Below, piece by piece: positions 35,116 through 44,279 of a stretch of DNA of 64,000 bases. The notes under the pieces are model-generated. The model was not told where the DNA came from. It searched no databases and was given only the letters and a program-made list of their open reading frames with translations. The stretch covers positions 620,001 through 684,000 of the forward strand of contig CAWGEX010000003.1 of assembly GCA_963821755.1 (NCBI GenBank). Direction: 5' to 3'. The stretch's first letter is position 1. Each line of letters opens with the position of its first letter. The translations under genes and the position numbers were made by a program. The DNA comes from Bog-473 sp963821755 (GTDB taxonomy: Bacteria > Actinomycetota > Acidimicrobiia > Acidimicrobiales > RAAP-2).

Positions 35116-35840
35116 TGGCGGTGGTCCTGGTGACAGGCGGCAACCGGGGGATCGGGGGCGCCTGCGTGCGGTGGTTCCTGGCCAACGGGGATCAGGTGGC
35201 TTCCACCTTTCGATCGGAAGAGCCTCCCGCCGCCCCGGCCGGAGCTGACTCCGAGCGCTACCTCGCCGTCCGCTGCGACGTCACCGATCCCGACCTGGTC
35301 GAATCCGCTTTCGCCGCCGTCGAGGACCACTGGGGCCCGGTCGAGGTGCTGGTGGCCAACGCCGGCATCACCCGCGACGGGCTGGTCATGCGCATGAGTG
35401 AGGAAGCCTTCAGCGAGGTGATCGACGCCAACCTGACCGGTTCATTCCGGGTGGCCAAACGAGCTATCGCCAAGATGCTGCGCCTCCACCACGGGCGGGT
35501 CATCTTCCTCTCGTCGGTGGGCGCCTACGTAGGGCTACCGGGTCAGGCCAACTACGCCGCCTCAAAGGCGGGTCTGGTCGGCATGGCACGCGCCATGGCC
35601 CGTGAGGTGGGCAGCCGCCAGATCACCGTCAATGTGGTGGCGCCGGGGTTCGTCGAGACCGACATGACGGCCGCCCTGGGGGAGGACCGCCTGGCCCTGA
35701 TGACCGCGCAGGTCCCATTGGGGCGAGCCGGTACGGTCGACGACGTGGCCAGCGTGGTCGGGTTTCTGGCCTCCGATCCGGCGGGCTATGTCACCGGGGC
35801 TGTCATACCCGTTGACGGCGGCCTCGGCATGGGCCTGTAG
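35115..35840 (+). CDS. fabG: 3-oxoacyl-ACP reductase
   Basis: 241 residues, a short-chain dehydrogenase. The cofactor motif is VTGGNRGIGGACV, NAGITRDGLVMRM matches FabG, and the catalytic residues are Ser in IFLSSVGAYVG and Tyr/Lys in YAASKAGL. Downstream is PGFVETDMT, then DPAGYVTGAVIPVDGGLGM. It reduces 3-oxoacyl-ACP with NADPH. The ATG at 35115 shares one base with the fabD stop (TGATG), so it is coupled. The frame could begin upstream at 35040 but that lies within fabD. Confidence 0.94.
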   Translation: MAVVLVTGGNRGIGGACVRWFLANGDQVASTFRSEEPPAAPAGADSERYLAVRCDVTDPDLVESAFAAVEDHWGPVEVLVANAGITRDGLVMRMSEEAFSEVIDANLTGSFRVAKRAIAKMLRLHHGRVIFLSSVGAYVGLPGQANYAASKAGLVGMARAMAREVGSRQITVNVVAPGFVETDMTAALGEDRLALMTAQVPLGRAGTVDDVASVVGFLASDPAGYVTGAVIPVDGGLGMGL

Positions 35841-35874
35841 CGTTTCGAGAAACGAAGAGAACAAGGAGCACATA

Positions 35875-36114
35875 GTGGACAGCGACGCAGCGTTCGAGAA
35901 GTTTCGCGAGTGCGCCGTAGAGGTACTCCAGGTACCAGCGGACAAGATCACCAAAGAGGCCAAGTTCGCCGACGACCTCGACGCAGATAGCCTCGACCTG
36001 GTGGAACTGGTCATGGCCCTCGAGGAGGCCTTTGACATCACGGTCGAAGAGACCGAACTGGAGGACATCTCGACCATCGGTCAGGCCTTTGATCTGATCA
36101 ACGGCAAGCTCTGA
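35875..36114 (+). CDS. acpP: Acyl carrier protein
   Basis: 79 residues, acidic, with the phosphopantetheine attachment Ser39 in DLDADSLDLVEL. The helices match ACP (FADDLDADSLDLVELVMALEEAFDITVEE, ISTIGQAFDLI). GTG 35875 is chosen because AAGGAG lies seven bases upstream; an in-frame open stretch to 35788 overlaps fabG. It carries the growing acyl chain for FabD, FabG and FabF encoded on either side. Confidence 0.95.
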   Translation: MDSDAAFEKFRECAVEVLQVPADKITKEAKFADDLDADSLDLVELVMALEEAFDITVEETELEDISTIGQAFDLINGKL

Positions 36115-37314
36115 TGCAACTGGGCTGGGGATCGGACGGCCCCATACCGGGTCGACGGGTCGCTATCACCGGTCTGGGAGCGGTGACCTGCTGCGGGACC
36201 GGTGTCGAGGCGCTCTGGGAGGGCCTGCTCACCCCGTCGGTCGTCGGCGGCGAGGTCCGAGACTTCGAACCTGAGCAGTGGTTCGGGAGCAAGGAAGCGC
36301 GCCAACTCGACCGCTTCGCTCAGTTCAGCATCGCCGCGGCCGACATGGCGGTGAAGGACGCCGGAGAAATTGACGCCGATCCGGCCAAGGCCGGAGTCAT
36401 CTTCGCCACCGGCGTCGGCGGCTTCGACACCCTGGCCGAACAGGTGATGGTGTACAGCGAGAAGGGTGCCCGGCGGGTCTCACCTCGACTCGTTCCCATG
36501 ATGATGGCCAACGCCGGTGCGGCCGGGATCTCCATGCGCCAGGGTTGGCACGGGCCATCGGAAGTCATCGTCACCGCCTGCGCCGCTGGATCCCATGCCA
36601 TCGGCGCCGCCGCTCGCCTGGTCGCTTCGGGTCGGTGTGACATCGCCGTCGGCGGCGGAGCCGAGGCCAGCATGCATCCCGTCGCCATCGCCGCCTTCAC
36701 CAACATGACCGCGCTTTCCACCTCGGGCAACTCACGCCCGTTCGATGCTCGCCGCGACGGCTTCGTCATGACCGAAGGGGCCGCCGCGTCTGCTCCTGGA
36801 GGACTGGGATCGGGCCGTCGCCCGGGGAGCCACCATCTACGCCGAACTCGCCGGTGCCGCCAGTACGGCCGACGCCCACCACATCACCGCCCCCTCCCCC
36901 GACGGGTCCGGCGCGGTGGCCTGTATGGAACTGGCCCTGGCCGACGCCGGCATTGCGGTGGACGACGTGGGCCACATCAACGCACACGGCACCTCCACCC
37001 CGCTCAACGACCTGTCTGAGTCACGGGCCATCAACAAGGTCTTCGGCGAGCCCGGTCCACTCGTCACCTCCACCAAGGGGGTCACCGGCCATGGCTTGGC
37101 GGCCGCCGGTGCCATCGAAGCGGTGGCGTCGGTTCTGACCATTCACCACGCCACCATCCCCCCCACCGCCGGCTACGAACAGCACGACCCTGAAATCTCG
37201 CTGAATCTCGTGCACGGCGATCCGCGGCCGTGGGAGCCCACGGCCGTCCTGTCGAACTCGTTCGGCTTCGGCGGACACAATGGCTGCCTGGTGATCCGGC
37301 CGCCTCGCCGTTGA
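36114..37314 (+). CDS. fabF: 3-oxoacyl-ACP synthase II, interrupted by one frameshift
   Basis: A condensing enzyme that elongates acyl-ACP. The first frame has RRVAITGLGAVTCCGTG, DRFAQFSIAAADMAVKDAG and the active-site Cys in VTACAAGSHAIG. It stays in register through RRDGFVMTEGAAA and is then lost at 36789, where an extra T after GCCGCG breaks the frame. In the next frame LLLEDWDRAVARGATIYAEL, the two catalytic His (NAHGTSTPLND and TKGVTGHGLAAAG) and SFGFGGHNGCLVI follow to the stop at 37314. Removing one base gives 399 residues, slightly short of the usual 410. The start ATG overlaps the acpP stop by one base. Error or a real lesion remains open. Confidence 0.85.
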
Positions 37315-38345
37315 CCCACCACCGGGGCCGGCGGGCCCTGGGGGTTCTCCTTCCAGCGGCGGGGCTGCTGGCGCTGGCGCTCCCCGTGGACCCGGCGCCG
37401 TCGGCCGCTGCAGTCGCCGCGGCCAGCACATCTACCACCACCACCACTACCACGACGACCACCGGGTCGTCCGGGTCGTCCGGGTTGACCGGCTCGACCG
37501 GCTGCCACCGATCGGCATCGGCGTCCCTCCCGGTTGCCCCGGGCCGCACCGGGACACTCAGCCTCAACCAGGGCGCGGTCACGGGCACCTATGCCCTGAC
37601 CGTGCCCCCGACGTACAAGAAGAGCCGGCCTACCCCGCTGATCTTCTTGTTCCATGGGGACGGCGACAACCCGGCCGACTTCAGCGCGAAGACCAACTTC
37701 CCGGCCCAAGGGGCTCGGGCCGGGGACCTCGTCGTCGTGCCGCAGAATCAAGGCCCTGAGGCTGGCTTTCAGTACAGCGGGCGCGGCACCGATGCCACCT
37801 TCGTCAACTCGCTGATCAACGCCTTGATGCGCTCCTACTGCGTCAATCAGCGCGCCGTGTTCGCCAGCGGGTTCTCCTCCGGCGCCGCTTTCGCCATCCT
37901 CTACGCCTGCGCCCACCAGAGCCAGATCCGGGCCATCGCCACTGTGGCGGTGGACTACCAACTCGGGTGCACTCGACCGGAGCCGCTGCTCGCCCTGCAC
38001 GGGACCGCCGATCCCGCGGTGACGTATCAGAACAACACGGTCGAGAGCCAGCTGCCCGGGATCAAGCTCGATGCCCATTCGGTAAAGGGCACGGTGCGAA
38101 ACATGGCCGACTGGGTCAAGCTCGACCGCTGCCAGCCCAAGACCCCAACCGTCACGCGCATCGGCTCCCAGGTCTCGCGGTCACAGTGGCTCTCGTGCGC
38201 TCCCGGCACGTCGGTCACCTTCTACACGATCAGTGGCGGAGGCCATGAATGGCCCGGGGCCAAGGTCACGACCGGTGTCGGCTTCACCACCCAGCAGATC
38301 AGCGCCAACACGCTGATCATCAATTTCTTCCACTCCTTCACCTGA
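37311..38345 (+). CDS. Secreted polyhydroxybutyrate-depolymerase/feruloyl-esterase-like esterase (LpqC-like)
   Basis: About 344 residues. The TTG at 37311 overlaps the fabF stop and gives a signal peptide (RRALGVLLPAAGLLALALP...SAAA). A Thr-rich linker (10 Thr in a row, encoded by an ACC/ACT/ACG tract at 37435-37465) and Ser-Gly repeats follow, then an alpha/beta hydrolase. The nucleophile is Ser in FASGFSSGAAF, the acid is Asp in LHGTADPAV, and the His is in GGGHEWPG. HGDGDNPADF matches the oxyanion region. Probably extracellular; substrate unknown. Coupled to the fab operon. Confidence 0.82.
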   Translation: MTHHRGRRALGVLLPAAGLLALALPVDPAPSAAAVAAASTSTTTTTTTTTTGSSGSSGLTGSTGCHRSASASLPVAPGRTGTLSLNQGAVTGTYALTVPPTYKKSRPTPLIFLFHGDGDNPADFSAKTNFPAQGARAGDLVVVPQNQGPEAGFQYSGRGTDATFVNSLINALMRSYCVNQRAVFASGFSSGAAFAILYACAHQSQIRAIATVAVDYQLGCTRPEPLLALHGTADPAVTYQNNTVESQLPGIKLDAHSVKGTVRNMADWVKLDRCQPKTPTVTRIGSQVSRSQWLSCAPGTSVTFYTISGGGHEWPGAKVTTGVGFTTQQISANTLIINFFHSFT

Positions 38346-38423
38346 TCGTTCGGGCCCTCGTCGAGTCGCCTTGGCCTCACTTCGGGCTTCGAGTTTCGGT
38401 TTCGGCTTTGGGTTCGGCCTCGA

Positions 38424-38891
38424 TCAAGAGGCATCGAGCCGAGCGGGAAAGCCACCCTGGCTGATCGGCCCCCACTCTTCGGGGACGACCCGTATCAACA
38501 CCTTGCCCTGCTCAATCATGGCCTGGCGGTATTCATCCCAATCGGGATGCTCCCCGCTGATGGATCGAAAATAGGTCACCAGGCCTTCGATGGCCTCGGG
38601 CAGGTCGACCACGCTGGCCGAACCCGACACCTGGACCCACGGGCCATTGAACCCATCTGAGAGCACGCACAGCGCGGCGTGAGCTCTCCGTCGTACGTTT
38701 CGGACCTTGGCCCGCTCGGGGTAGCTGGCCACCAGCATGAGCCCGTCCGGATCGACGCCCATGGTGACCGGAGACATCTGCGGACTGCCGTCGCTTCGCT
38801 GGGTACTGAGGATGGCGTGGTGCCGGGGACGAATGAACTCCTCGAGGCCAGCGCGGTCCACCGGGGTGTCGCTGGCGATGGGGCGGGCCAT
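38424..38891 (-). CDS. F420-dependent PPOX-class oxidoreductase
   Basis: 155 residues of the split-barrel pyridoxamine-oxidase-like fold. The order LEEFIRPRHHAILSTQRSDGSPQMSPVTMGVDPDGLMLVAS, ERAKVRNVRRRAHAALCVLSD and GPWVQVSGSASVVDLPEAIEGLVTYFRSISGEHPDWDEYRQAM is typical of actinobacterial PPOX-class F420 enzymes. The physiological substrate is unknown. The gene is convergent with the esterase gene. A TTCGG-rich microrepeat lies just outside its stop (38363-38420). Confidence 0.85.
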   Translation of the reverse strand: MARPIASDTPVDRAGLEEFIRPRHHAILSTQRSDGSPQMSPVTMGVDPDGLMLVASYPERAKVRNVRRRAHAALCVLSDGFNGPWVQVSGSASVVDLPEAIEGLVTYFRSISGEHPDWDEYRQAMIEQGKVLIRVVPEEWGPISQGGFPARLDAS

Positions 38892-38981
38892 TGGGCGACC
38901 GTACCATCGGTCGCCACGCCACTCCGAGCAGTCTCAGCGGCCACATGATCCCGCGCCGCCGACACGGGAGGGAGTTTTCTG

Positions 38982-39185
38982 TCAGTCGATCGGTCGACGA
39001 CCAATGAGAAAATAGGCCATCGACCCCAGTGTGTTCAACGCGCTCGCCACCCGCCACAGCCGCTTGCTCCCCCGCACCTCGACTGCCGACCGGCTTCGGA
39101 GGTCCCGCCACGTGAATGACGCGATCACCACGTGCGCGGCCAGTATGGCGGCGAAGACGGGCGGACTGATCTTGCGCGAACCCAC
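38982..39185 (-). CDS. Small membrane protein, PLD-nuclease N-terminal-like
   Basis: 67 residues from GTG 39185. It has two helices (SPPVFAAILAAHVVIASF and RLWRVASALNTLGSMAYFLIGRRP) with the ASxLNTLGSMAYFLIGR element of PLDc_N-type small membrane proteins. The ribosome binding site is weak. It lies downstream of trpA but separated from it by a repeat tract, so co-transcription is uncertain. Function unknown. Confidence 0.55.
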   Translation of the reverse strand: MGSRKISPPVFAAILAAHVVIASFTWRDLRSRSAVEVRGSKRLWRVASALNTLGSMAYFLIGRRPID

Positions 39186-39208
39186 CCGTCCAGTGTGCCA
39201 CCAACCAT

Positions 39209-39255
39209 CGCCGGTCGCCGATTGGCGGTCGGCGGTCGCCGGTCGGCGGTCGGGA
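39209..39255. repeat. GGCGGTCGCC-type microrepeat
   Basis: Several imperfect copies of CGGTCG(G/C)C lie between trpA and the small membrane-protein gene, with partial inverted symmetry. Junction repeat; no other function visible. Confidence 0.7.
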
Positions 39256-39285
39256 TCGAACGGACGTCGTCCGGCGAGATCCTTG

Positions 39286-40059
39286 TCAGTCAATGGCCGT
39301 GCGCAACGAGCCCACGAAATCGGCCGCAGCCTCAGGCCCGCCGCCGGTGAGCAGGCGACGCACCAACGCAGACCCCACGACGACGCCGTCCGCCGTTTCA
39401 CATACCTCGGCCGCCTGCTCGGGGGTCGACACGCCGACCCCGACACACACCGGCGTGTCCGTGTAACGCCGGATGCGCTCGACCACCGCCCGGGCGTCAC
39501 CACCCACATCGGCCTGCTCTCCGGTCACCGCCATGCGGGCCACGGCATAGACGAAGCCCTTGGCCCGGGCGCAGATCCTCTCGACCCGGTCGTCCGGACT
39601 CGAGGGCGCCACCAACAGGACGGTGTCCACGCCGGCCTCGTCGGCCTCGTCGGCCCACGGGTCCATCTCTTCGAGTGGGAGATCGGGGAGGATCGCTCCG
39701 CTCACCCCGCACTCGGCCAACGAGCGGGCCATCCTCCGGTGCCCGGCCCGGAACACGATGTTGTAATAGGTCATGACGGCCACCGGCACCGAGATGTCGG
39801 CCCGGGCGATGGCATCCAGCACCTGGCTCGGGACGGTGCCCCGTTGCAGGGCCAGAAGAGAGGCTTCCTGGACCACCGGGCCGTCCATCATCGGATCGGA
39901 GAAGGGGATGCCGACCTCCACCGCGTCGGCCCCAGCGGCCACCACCGCCGCCAGGGCCTGGCCCCAGTCGTCGGTCATGCCCCCCATGAGGTAGGGGATC
40001 AGGAGCTTGCGCCCGGCCGCCCGTTGCTTGCGCAGGGCTGTTTCAAGCACGAGCTTCAA
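39286..40059 (-). CDS. trpA: Tryptophan synthase alpha chain
   Basis: 257 residues, TIM barrel that cleaves indole-3-glycerol phosphate. The signature VEVGIPFSDPMMDGPVVQEA carries the catalytic Glu and Asp, and the phosphate-binding GVGVSTPEQAAEV is intact. Its start overlaps the trpB stop (ATGA), as in most trpBA pairs, giving balanced synthesis of the channelled complex. Ends the trpCFBA set. Confidence 0.96.
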   Translation of the reverse strand: MKLVLETALRKQRAAGRKLLIPYLMGGMTDDWGQALAAVVAAGADAVEVGIPFSDPMMDGPVVQEASLLALQRGTVPSQVLDAIARADISVPVAVMTYYNIVFRAGHRRMARSLAECGVSGAILPDLPLEEMDPWADEADEAGVDTVLLVAPSSPDDRVERICARAKGFVYAVARMAVTGEQADVGGDARAVVERIRRYTDTPVCVGVGVSTPEQAAEVCETADGVVVGSALVRRLLTGGGPEAAADFVGSLRTAID

Positions 40060-41249
40060 CCATGAGCGCGGCCACCGAGCAGCTCGCGCACCTGGGCCAC
40101 GTCCTTGTCGCCCCGACCCGACAGGGTGATGAGCACGGTCGAGCCACTGGGAAGCGCCTCTGTTCCTGCCGCTCGGGCCACCCAGGCCACGGCATGGGCG
40201 GACTCGAGTGCCGGGATGATGCCCTCGGTCTGGCTCAGCAGCGTGAAGGCGTCGAGCACCTCGTCATCGTCGGCGGTGGTGTACTCCGCTCGTCCGATGG
40301 CGGCCAGATGGGCGTGTTCGGGGCCCAGTCCCGGGTAGTCCAGCCCGGCCGAAATGGATTCAGCCTCCTCGATCTGCCCAGCCTCGTCCTGCAGGAGCTT
40401 GGAATGCATGCCGTGGAGGATGCCGGGGATCCCGTTGGTGATCGCCGCACCCCCGGCCGCCTCGACCCCGATGAGCCGGGCCCTGGTGTCGACGAAGCCG
40501 GCGAACGTCCCGGCGGCGTTGGAGCCGCCCCCGACACAGGCCACGACCACGTCGGGTTGGTGCCCGTTGAGGAGAGCGTGGGCCTGCGTCGCCGCCTCTT
40601 CGCCCACCACCCGCTGGAGCTGGCGCACCATGTAGGGAAACGGGTGCGGACCCATGACCGAGCCCAGGCAGTAGTGGGTGTGGTCCACGGTCGCCACCCA
40701 ATCGCGCATGGCCTCGTTCACCGCGTCCTTCAAGGTACGGCTCCCCGACAGCACCGGTCGCACCTCGGCCCCCAGGAGTTCCATCCGGAAGACGTTGAGC
40801 TCCTGGCGCTTGGTGTCTACTTCGCCCATGTACACCGTGCACTCAAGACCGAAGAGGGCCGCGGCAGTAGCCGCCGCCACCCCGTGCTGCCCGGCCCCGG
40901 TCTCGGCAATGAGGCGTCGCTTCCCCATGCGCCGGGTCAAGAGTGCCTGGCCGACCACGTTGTTCAACTTGTGGGAGCCGGTGTGGGCCAGGTCCTCGCG
41001 CTTGAGCAGCACGCGCACGCCCAGCTTCTCCGAAAGGCGATGACACTCGGTCAACGGCGTGGGGCGGCCCCCGTAGTCGCGCAGCAGCGAATTGAGCTCA
41101 TCGCGGTACGCCGGGTCGGCCCACGCCGCGTGGAAGGCCTGCTCGAGTTGCAGGCAGGCCGGCATCAGCGACTCAGGGACGAAGCGTCCCCCGAACTCCC
41201 CGAACCGGCCATTGGATCCGGGCTCGGCCATCAGGCTCACATCAGCCAT
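40056..41249 (-). CDS. trpB: Tryptophan synthase beta chain
   Basis: 397 residues, fold type II PLP enzyme that makes tryptophan from indole and serine. PLP Lys is in EDLAHTGSHKLNNVVGQALL, the phosphate cup is VACVGGGSNAAG, and the COMM/catalytic E is in AETGAGQHG. An intact TrpB1-type. The ATG at 41249 follows a TGATGACTGATG microrepeat that also holds the trpF stop, seven bases away. Confidence 0.97.
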   Translation of the reverse strand: MADVSLMAEPGSNGRFGEFGGRFVPESLMPACLQLEQAFHAAWADPAYRDELNSLLRDYGGRPTPLTECHRLSEKLGVRVLLKREDLAHTGSHKLNNVVGQALLTRRMGKRRLIAETGAGQHGVAAATAAALFGLECTVYMGEVDTKRQELNVFRMELLGAEVRPVLSGSRTLKDAVNEAMRDWVATVDHTHYCLGSVMGPHPFPYMVRQLQRVVGEEAATQAHALLNGHQPDVVVACVGGGSNAAGTFAGFVDTRARLIGVEAAGGAAITNGIPGILHGMHSKLLQDEAGQIEEAESISAGLDYPGLGPEHAHLAAIGRAEYTTADDDEVLDAFTLLSQTEGIIPALESAHAVAWVARAAGTEALPSGSTVLITLSGRGDKDVAQVRELLGGRAHG

Positions 41250-41264
41250 CAGTCATCAGTCATC
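41241..41264. repeat. TGATGACTGATG repeat at the trpF/trpB junction
   Basis: On the minus strand ATGACTGATGACTGATGGCTGATG spans the trpF stop and the trpB start. It offers several in-frame and out-of-frame TGA/ATG codons. Possible slippage or coupling element. Confidence 0.6.
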
Positions 41265-41969
41265 GCGCCAGTCATACGGCTCTTCGGGCCCCGGATCCTC
41301 GTCGAGCGGGTCACGGGCGTCCACCTCGGTCTCGGCGGCGCGGGCGTTGACGATGAATTCGCGCACCAAGAGGGGGTCCTTGCGGCCGGGCGACACCTCG
41401 ACCCCGGACGCCACGTCGACACCGGCCGGGCGGAGATGGGCCACTGCCTGGGCCACGTTGTCGGGCCGCAGGCCACCCGACACGATCATCCGGGTCGGAT
41501 CGGCCACGCCTTCGGCCAGCCTCCAGTCGAAGACCTCACCTGAACCCGGCGTGGTGCCGTCCACCAGGAGGTAGTCGGCCCCGAAGTCCTCGAAGCGGCT
41601 GATGGTACGGTCCCCAGCCGGAAACGCCTTGATCACCATCGGCAACTGCGACCGGATCCACTTGGTCTCCGGTGACGATTCGTGACCGTGCAGCTGGGCC
41701 GCGCCGAGGCTGGCCTGATGGACCATGTCCACCACGCGTTGGGGTGCTTCGTCCCGGAAGACGCCGACGGTGATGATTTCCGGTGGGAGACGTTTGGCGA
41801 TGTCACCCGCGGTCTGCACGGACACCTGGCGCGGGGAGGGGGCGAAGATGAACCCCACCGCGTCGGCCCCCAGGCTGATGCACAAGAGCGCGTCCGCTTC
41901 GGAAGTGATGCCGCAGATCTTGACGAACAGCTCTTCGCTCGTGTCGTAAATGTTGTTCGTGGCGTTCAT
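41256..41969 (-). CDS. trpF: Phosphoribosylanthranilate isomerase
   Basis: 237 residues. The catalytic Cys is in FVKICGITSEADALL, the barrel continues AVGFIFAPSPRQVS, the substrate phosphate site is SGGLRPDNVAQAV and the late Asp is in GVDVASGVE. It isomerises PRA to CdRP in tryptophan synthesis. Many actinobacteria lack trpF and use bifunctional PriA. Its presence with a separate hisA marks this lineage as different. The C-terminus ends in an acidic tail (DEDPGPEEPYDWRDD). Confidence 0.93.
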   Translation of the reverse strand: MNATNNIYDTSEELFVKICGITSEADALLCISLGADAVGFIFAPSPRQVSVQTAGDIAKRLPPEIITVGVFRDEAPQRVVDMVHQASLGAAQLHGHESSPETKWIRSQLPMVIKAFPAGDRTISRFEDFGADYLLVDGTTPGSGEVFDWRLAEGVADPTRMIVSGGLRPDNVAQAVAHLRPAGVDVASGVEVSPGRKDPLLVREFIVNARAAETEVDARDPLDEDPGPEEPYDWRDD

Positions 41970-42754
41970 CGAGCGGAGACCGGATACCCGATGAGGCTGC
42001 GGAGGACGGCGGCACGATCGGCGGCGCGCACCAGGGTCTCGCCGACCAAAATGGCGTCATACCCGGCGTCGGCCAGGCGACGGGCATCGTCGGCATCCCG
42101 GATGCCCGACTCCGCCACGGCCACCACGTCGGATGGAACGCGCGCCGCCAGGGCGCAGGCCCGCTCCTGATCGACCTCGAAGGTGCGGAGGTCACGCTGA
42201 TTGACCCCGATGAGCCGGGCTCCGGCGGCCAGGGCCCGGCTCAGCTCCTCGCCGTCGTGGACCTCGACCAGAGCGGCCAGGCCCAGGGCGGCGGCCCGAG
42301 CGTGAAAGCGAGCCAACTCCTCGTCGTCGAGGGCGGCCACAATCAGGAGCACCGCATCGGCGCCCATGAGCCGGGCATCGACCACGTCCGCCTCCTGCAC
42401 GGTGAAGTCCTTGCGGAGCGTCGGCAGCCCCGATGCCGTGCGTGCTTCCGTGAGGTCGTGGGCGGAACCACCGAAGTGTGGCCCATCGGTCAGGACGGAA
42501 AGACAGGACGCCCCCCCGGCCACGTACTCCTTCGCCACCATGTCGGGTTGAAGGTCCGGTTCGAGATCGCCCTTGGACGGCGACCGCCGCTTGACCTCGG
42601 CGATGCAGGAGAGCCCTCCACCCCGGAGCGCCGCCGCGAAGGGGCGCGGGGGTGGGCGAACGGCCGCCTGTGCAGCCAATTCGTCGGGATCCCTGGCATC
42701 GGCCTCGGCCCGCGCTCGATGCAATGTCAGGATGTCCCCCAGGTAGGTGGGCAT
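41966..42754 (-). CDS. trpC: Indole-3-glycerol phosphate synthase
   Basis: 262 residues from ATG 42754 (longer in-frame stretches to 43072 run into the opposite-strand gene). The catalytic Lys is in AEVKRRSPSKGDL, LRKDFTVQEADVVDARLMGADAVLLI is conserved, and GVNQRDLRTFEVD / VAESGIRDADDA complete the barrel. It closes the indole ring of CdRP. The stop overlaps the trpF start by four bases. First gene of trpCFBA. It diverges from a deazaflavin oxidoreductase gene with a 69-bp gap. Confidence 0.95.
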   Translation of the reverse strand: MPTYLGDILTLHRARAEADARDPDELAAQAAVRPPPRPFAAALRGGGLSCIAEVKRRSPSKGDLEPDLQPDMVAKEYVAGGASCLSVLTDGPHFGGSAHDLTEARTASGLPTLRKDFTVQEADVVDARLMGADAVLLIVAALDDEELARFHARAAALGLAALVEVHDGEELSRALAAGARLIGVNQRDLRTFEVDQERACALAARVPSDVVAVAESGIRDADDARRLADAGYDAILVGETLVRAADRAAVLRSLIGYPVSAR

Positions 42755-42823
42755 GACAACCCAGCGTAGCGGGGCACCACCCACCTTCTGGGCCTCGTCA
42801 ACCATGCCTGAGGAGGGCGCATC

Positions 42824-43246
42824 ATGTCGTCGGTCAACGATTTCAACCAGACCATCATCGAGGAATTCCGCGCCAACAACGGCGTGGTTGGTGGAGGATT
42901 CGCCGGCGCACCGGTCGTCCTGCTTCACACGACGGGGGCCAAGTCCGGCTCGGCCCGGATCAACCCGTTGGTCACACTCCCCCGTGACGACGGGACGCTC
43001 TACGTCTTCGCCTCGGCCAACGCCGCGCCGAAGGATCCCGACTGGTACCGAAACCTGGTGGCCCATCCTCACGTCGAAGTGGAGTTCGGCGGGGAGACCT
43101 TCGGAGCCACGGCGTCGCCGCTCACGGGCGAGGAGCGGGATCGCATCTTCGCCGAACAGGCCGCCAGGATGCCGGGCTTCGCCGACTACGAGACCAAATT
43201 GGCGGGCGTGCGCGTCATACCCGTGGTCCGGCTCACCCGGGACTAG
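42824..43246 (+). CDS. Deazaflavin (F420)-dependent nitroreductase family protein
   Basis: 140 residues of the DDN family: VVLLHTTGAKSGSARINPLV, YVFASANAAPKDPDWYRNLVAHPHVEVEFGGETF and a terminal VRVIPVVRL. These bind F420H2 and reduce diverse substrates such as quinones or nitroimidazoles; the native substrate is unknown. Single plus-strand gene between minus-strand trp and his blocks, with an in-frame ATG at 42824. Confidence 0.9.
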   Translation: MSSVNDFNQTIIEEFRANNGVVGGGFAGAPVVLLHTTGAKSGSARINPLVTLPRDDGTLYVFASANAAPKDPDWYRNLVAHPHVEVEFGGETFGATASPLTGEERDRIFAEQAARMPGFADYETKLAGVRVIPVVRLTRD

Positions 43247-43253
43247 CGACGAG

Positions 43254-44279
43254 CTACAGGGCCAGCAACGGCAGGGGCGCCACCCGGGCCGGGTGCGACC
43301 CGCCGAGTCCGTCGCCCGACCTGACCCGGACCGGGCCCGGGCTCTCGACGGTGCGATGGAGGTACCCCAGCGCCACCCAGGCGCCGACTTCGGTACTCCA
43401 GGCGGCCGAGGTCACGGTGCCGACCACCTTGTCGGCCACGGCTCCGGCGGCTCCGGTCGGGGCGTCGTCAGCGGCCGGGGGCTCGATTCCGGCGTGAAGG
43501 GTCATGCCGTAGGCCAGGGCCGGGCCGTCGGGATCGGTGCCCCCGACCACCCCGACCAGGCGCCGCGGCACGTTGTTGCCCCGCGCATCGAGCCGCGCCA
43601 CCAATTCCTGCCCGGTGTAGCACCCCTTGGTGAAGCTCACGGTCCGCTCCAGCAATCCGGCTTCGGCGGCGATGGTCTTGTCGGTCAACTCGCTGCCCAT
43701 GGCCGGGATGCCCGAGTCGATGCGGCACACCTCGACCGCCTCGGCGCTGCACGCGGTGATGGCGTCGGGAAGGCCACCGGTGGTGGGATCGAGCACCAGG
43801 TCCGTGGGTCCGAGGAGATCCACCCCTCGCCACCCGTTCCACTCGAAGGGCAGGACCAACCCGCCCGCTTCGGCCACGACGGTGAGCAGTCCGGCGGCGG
43901 CCTCCTGGACCTCCGATCCGCGCAGCGCCAGACAGCGCCACTCCAGCCGGGACAGCTCGACCTTGGAGCGCAGCAGGAATTTACGGAGCCTGGCCTCGAC
44001 CGTGGCCCCGAAGCCGGCATCGACATCGAGGGCGTAGCTCAGGCCGTCGAGCCGGGTGACCCGGAGCAGCGCCGTGAGCTTGCCGTCGGGCTCGAGCAGC
44101 AGCGAGTCGGTGGTCCCGCCGACGGCCAGGTCGGTGATGTCCTGGCTCAGCTGGCCCTGCAGGTAGGACTGGGCGTCGTCTCCCCGGACCGACAGCACGT
44201 CGCGGCGGTGGAGGAACGCACCGGCACCGGTACGGAGCGCCGCCACCTCGGCCTCGATCATCTCGGTGGTCCCGCTCAC
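43254..44279 (-). CDS. ygfZ: Folate-binding YgfZ/GcvT-like protein
   Basis: About 341 residues from GTG 44279, which overlaps the trpE stop (GTGA); ATG 44261 is also possible. The signature FTKGCYTGQELVARLD (K-G-C-Y-x-G-Q-E) is diagnostic for YgfZ, a folate-dependent factor in Fe-S cluster maintenance. The N-terminal FLHRRDVLSVRGDDAQSYLQGQLSQDI is the GcvT-like fold. Last gene of the his-trpE run. The symbol rests on the motif. Confidence 0.9.
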   Translation of the reverse strand: MSGTTEMIEAEVAALRTGAGAFLHRRDVLSVRGDDAQSYLQGQLSQDITDLAVGGTTDSLLLEPDGKLTALLRVTRLDGLSYALDVDAGFGATVEARLRKFLLRSKVELSRLEWRCLALRGSEVQEAAAGLLTVVAEAGGLVLPFEWNGWRGVDLLGPTDLVLDPTTGGLPDAITACSAEAVEVCRIDSGIPAMGSELTDKTIAAEAGLLERTVSFTKGCYTGQELVARLDARGNNVPRRLVGVVGGTDPDGPALAYGMTLHAGIEPPAADDAPTGAAGAVADKVVGTVTSAAWSTEVGAWVALGYLHRTVESPGPVRVRSGDGLGGSHPARVAPLPLLAL

